Under the pieces are notes generated by a model. That model saw nothing but the letters and a program-made list of their open reading frames with translations. It had not been told where the DNA came from and did no database searches. 52,655 bases of DNA from Rhizobium sullae. Its GTDB lineage: Bacteria; Pseudomonadota; Alphaproteobacteria; Rhizobiales; Rhizobiaceae. This document shows positions 50,538 to 52,655 of this stretch, in pieces; position 1 is the stretch's first letter, and the number at the start of each line of letters is the position of its first letter. The position numbers and the translations under genes are program-made. The DNA lies in the NCBI RefSeq assembly GCF_900169785.1, contig NZ_FWER01000037.1, forward strand, positions 44,017 through 96,671, written 5' to 3'.

Positions 50538-51101
50538 TTATTCTGCCGTAGGCTCTGCAGCGGCTGCAGCTTCAGCTGCTGCCTTAGCTTCCGCGGCTTC
50601 AGCTGCTGCCTTGGCTTCCGCGGCTTCGGCTGCTGCCTTTTCGGCTGCGAGAGCCTGAGCTGCTGCAACCTTCTCGGCTTCGATGCGTGCCTTTTCCTCG
50701 GCAACAGCGGCGCGCTCGGCGTCGTTGAGCTTGCGGGCACGAACGCCGGTGTCTTCAACGATACGGGCGGACTTGCCGCGACGATCGCGCAGGTAATAGA
50801 GCTTGGCGCGACGGACCTTACCGCGGCGAACGACGTCGACGCTTTCGATCATCGGCGAGTAAACCGGGAATACGCGCTCGACGCCTTCGCCGTAGGAGAT
50901 TTTGCGGACCGTGAAGTTCTCCTGCAGGCCACCGCCAGAGCGGGCGATGCAGACGCCTTCATAGGCCTGCACGCGCGTACGGGTGCCTTCTGTGACCTTG
51001 ACGTTGACGCGGACGGTGTCGCCCGGGGAGAATTCCGGAAGCGTGCGCTTCGCTTCGATCTTGGCGGCCTGTTCGGCCTCGAGCTGCTGAATGATGTTCA
51101 T
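50538..51101 (-). CDS. rplS: Ribosomal protein L19 with alanine-rich tail
   Basis: A 187-residue L19. Residues 1-115 are the full L19 (FSPGDTVRVNVKVTEGTRTR, YEGVCIARSGGG, GVERVFPVYSPMIESVDVVR). The rest is a tail of Ala, Glu and Lys, containing repeats of AEAAEAKAA, likely a charged helix. Typical L19 is 110-125 residues; an extended tail is common in alphaproteobacteria, but length varies. AAAGG lies before the ATG. L19 sits at the 30S-50S interface. Confidence 0.95.
   Translation of the reverse strand: MNIIQQLEAEQAAKIEAKRTLPEFSPGDTVRVNVKVTEGTRTRVQAYEGVCIARSGGGLQENFTVRKISYGEGVERVFPVYSPMIESVDVVRRGKVRRAKLYYLRDRRGKSARIVEDTGVRARKLNDAERAAVAEEKARIEAEKVAAAQALAAEKAAAEAAEAKAAAEAAEAKAAAEAAAAAEPTAE
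50571..50624. repeat. Two 27-bp tandem units inside rplS
   Basis: Units at 50571-50597 and 50598-50624 differ at one base; a partial third unit follows to about 50641. They encode nine-residue repeats in the L19 tail, so the tail can expand or shrink in steps of nine residues without a frameshift. Confidence 0.9.
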
Positions 51102-51326
51102 CGTCTTAACCTTTATTTCTTCTGAAACAGCCAGAGCGCTCGATACATGATCCTTTGGACTCGCCTCGGGATTTTGCCCTTCGCGGGCGGGAGCGGATTC
51201 GCCATTCTTTGTTTACTGGCAGACGGGGATAACCCCATTTCCGCGTGCGCTACTACACGAAAGCCCGGGGCTTGTCATCCCTCGGACGGCATTTTTATGA
51301 GGCGGAGGCACCGATTCTCTGGCTTT
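51102..51326 (-). other. 225-base leader between trmD and rplS
   Basis: No gene seen on either strand. It contains two short hairpins, AAGCCC/GGGCTT around 51267 and GGGG/CCCC around 51231. A promoter or leader control for rplS is possible. Confidence 0.35.
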
Positions 51327-52007
51327 TCAGTCCTTCAGCAGGTCCGGCCGCCTTTCCTTTGTCAACGCAACCGCCTGTTCATGCCGCCATTTTTCGATGG
51401 CGCCGTGATTGCCGGAGGTGAGGATCGCTGGAATTTCGCGGCCCTCCCATTCCTGCGGCCGGGTATAGTGCGGGTGCTCCAGCAACCCGCCCTCGAAACT
51501 TTCATGCAGGCCCGAGAGATCATTGCCCATGACCCCCGGCAGTATGCGCACGATTGCGTCGAGAACGATCAGGGCGGCGGGTTCGCCTCCTGAAAGCACG
51601 TAATCGCCGATCGAAACCTCTTCGAGCTCCCGTGCATCGATCACCCGCTGATCGACACCTTCGAAGCGGCCGCAGATGATGATCACGCCGTCGCCCGAAG
51701 CAAGCTCGCGCACGCGTTCCTGCGTCAGCGGCTTGCCGCGCGGGCTCATCAAAAGCCGCGGGCGAGTATCGTTTTCGGAGATGCTGTCGATCGCACATGC
51801 CAGCACGTCCGGCTTCAGCACCATGCCGGCGCCGCCGCCTGCGGGTGTGTCGTCGACGGTCCGGTGTTTATCGGTGGCAAAATCCCGGATCTGCACGGCA
51901 TCCAGCGACCATTGCCCACGCTCCATCGCCTTGCCGGCGAGCGAACAGCTCAGATGCCCCGGAAACATTTCCGGGTAGAGTGTCAGGACGGTTGCCCGGA
52001 AACCCAT
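51327..52007 (-). CDS. trmD: tRNA (guanine-N1)-methyltransferase
   Basis: A 226-residue SPOUT enzyme that makes m1G37. Hallmarks: TLYPEMFPGHLSCSLAGKAM, DDTPAGGGAGMVLKPDV, the knot segment IIICGRFEGVDQRVIDA, then EVSIGDYVLSGGEPAALIVL and RPQEWEGREIPAIL. It begins four bases after rimM, the usual order. Confidence 0.96.
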   Translation of the reverse strand: MGFRATVLTLYPEMFPGHLSCSLAGKAMERGQWSLDAVQIRDFATDKHRTVDDTPAGGGAGMVLKPDVLACAIDSISENDTRPRLLMSPRGKPLTQERVRELASGDGVIIICGRFEGVDQRVIDARELEEVSIGDYVLSGGEPAALIVLDAIVRILPGVMGNDLSGLHESFEGGLLEHPHYTRPQEWEGREIPAILTSGNHGAIEKWRHEQAVALTKERRPDLLKD

Positions 52008-52011
52008 GGCG

Positions 52012-52581
52012 TTACTTCTTTTTCTTCGGCTTGCCGGAGGCGAGCTTGGAGATTTCCTGCGGATCGTCGATAAGTCCTGCCGCTAGCGGGTCGATCAGGA
52101 TCGTGCCGCCTTCGAGATCGATTTCGAGAACCGACGCTTCGGAGAAGGGAATGAGCACAGGTCGCTTGCCCGGCCCCTTGAGCTCCAGCAGGTCGCCTGC
52201 ACCGAAGTCGAAAACGCCGGTAATGTTGCCGTAGCTGACGCCCTTTTCGTCCAGTGCCTCCAGCCCCTCGAGGTCGGCATAGAAGAATTCGTCTTCCTCC
52301 AGCTCGTCATCCGGCAGGTTGTCGCGCTCGATGTAAAGCTCCAGGCCGTTGAGCGCCTCGGCCGCATTGCGGTCGTTGATGCCGCGGAAGCGGACCACAA
52401 CGACATTCTTCATCTCGCGGACCTCGAGGATCTCGAAGGTTCGTCCATCCATGCTGTGAAGATGACCATAGTCGCCGAGTGCCGTCGGGTCGGCCGTATA
52501 AGCCTTGGCGCGCACTTCCCCGCGGATGCCTTGTGCACCGCCGATCGTTGCCATCAATACGGGGTTTTCGAGCTTTGTCAT
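52012..52581 (-). CDS. rimM: Ribosome maturation factor RimM
   Basis: A 189-residue protein with N-terminal RimM barrel (VLMATIGGAQGIRGEVRAKA) and a PRC-barrel (EFFYADLEGLEALDEKG, GAGDLLELKGP, VLIPFSEASV). It ends in a lysine tail. RimM acts in 16S processing and 30S head assembly. ATG 52581 has AAGGG upstream; another ATG four codons earlier is possible. It leads the trmD-rplS run; rpsP would be expected beyond the window. Confidence 0.93.
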   Translation of the reverse strand: MTKLENPVLMATIGGAQGIRGEVRAKAYTADPTALGDYGHLHSMDGRTFEILEVREMKNVVVVRFRGINDRNAAEALNGLELYIERDNLPDDELEEDEFFYADLEGLEALDEKGVSYGNITGVFDFGAGDLLELKGPGKRPVLIPFSEASVLEIDLEGGTILIDPLAAGLIDDPQEISKLASGKPKKKK

Positions 52582-52655
52582 GGGGCCCTTCATGTGAAGC
52601 CGGAAATCTGGCTTCTCATAAACGAAGTCTGCCGAAATGAAAACGAAAACGGGCG

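Noticed and set aside
50571..50641. Repeat array that might be read as CRISPR
   Set aside because: The units are contiguous, without spacers, and encode the alanine-rich L19 tail in frame.

Overview
The window is chromosomal DNA of an alphaproteobacterium of the Rhizobium/Agrobacterium group. The clearest signs are the run rimM-trmD-rplS ... leuC, an efp-epmA-epmB group, glnK-amtB, a long four-helix FtsK, a CenR/OtpR-like regulator paired with a cyclic-nucleotide-binding protein, and apparent Irr- and RirA-type iron boxes. Genes are dense, GC-rich at third positions and often overlap by ATGA. Most of the window reads as core genome; about 30.2-32.0 kb is a scarred accessory spot.

Layout. 1-4.1 kb: the 3' end of galM, then a GntR regulator with a self-overlapping operator and an amino-sugar operon (nagB-II type deaminase, nagA, a second SIS protein). 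4.2-7.0 kb: efp, divergent from its modification enzymes epmA and epmB. 7.3-18.9 kb: a cluster of a carrier protein, an acyl-CoA dehydrogenase-like flavoprotein, an amino acid:[carrier protein] ligase, a DUF1839 protein, a GH2 glycosidase, a GT4 glycosyltransferase and an 1101-residue fusion of a Wzx-type flippase with two alpha/beta-hydrolase domains; a second GT4 gene converges on it. 19.0-24.7 kb: a stand-alone Lrp ligand domain, a LysR regulator and a pipecolate/lysine catabolic set (hglS, amaA, amaB). 24.8-28.7 kb: a ferric iron ABC importer (fbpABC) behind two iron boxes. 28.7-30.1 kb: a glucoamylase-like gene.

30.25-32.0 kb: a 408-bp IS481-like relic, a 46-bp copy of the 3' part of tRNA-Gly, a Tat-exported intradiol dioxygenase, a second copy of the IS end, and the intact tRNA-Gly(GCC). 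It looks like the remains of an integration or duplication at a tRNA. 32.2-36.9 kb: housekeeping genes (YbaK-like deacylase, thioredoxin-TPR, Lon-N domain, Trm112-like, FAD hydroxylase, tesB). 37.1-39.0 kb: glnK-amtB with a sigma-54 promoter. 39.2-47.0 kb: ftsK, lolA, xthA, the regulator/cNMP pair, an L,D-transpeptidase, an aldo/keto reductase and sixA. 47.1-52.6 kb (all minus strand): leuC, an amino-acid permease and binding protein, rplS, trmD, rimM.

The best candidate for an undescribed system is 7.3-18.9 kb. Reading it as one pathway (inference): an amino acid is activated and loaded on the small carrier protein, possibly oxidised by the flavoprotein, then moved onto a glycan or lipid-linked sugar built and trimmed by the GT4 and GH2 enzymes, and exported by the flippase whose fused hydrolase domain (Cys-Asp-His triad) may do the acyl transfer or release.
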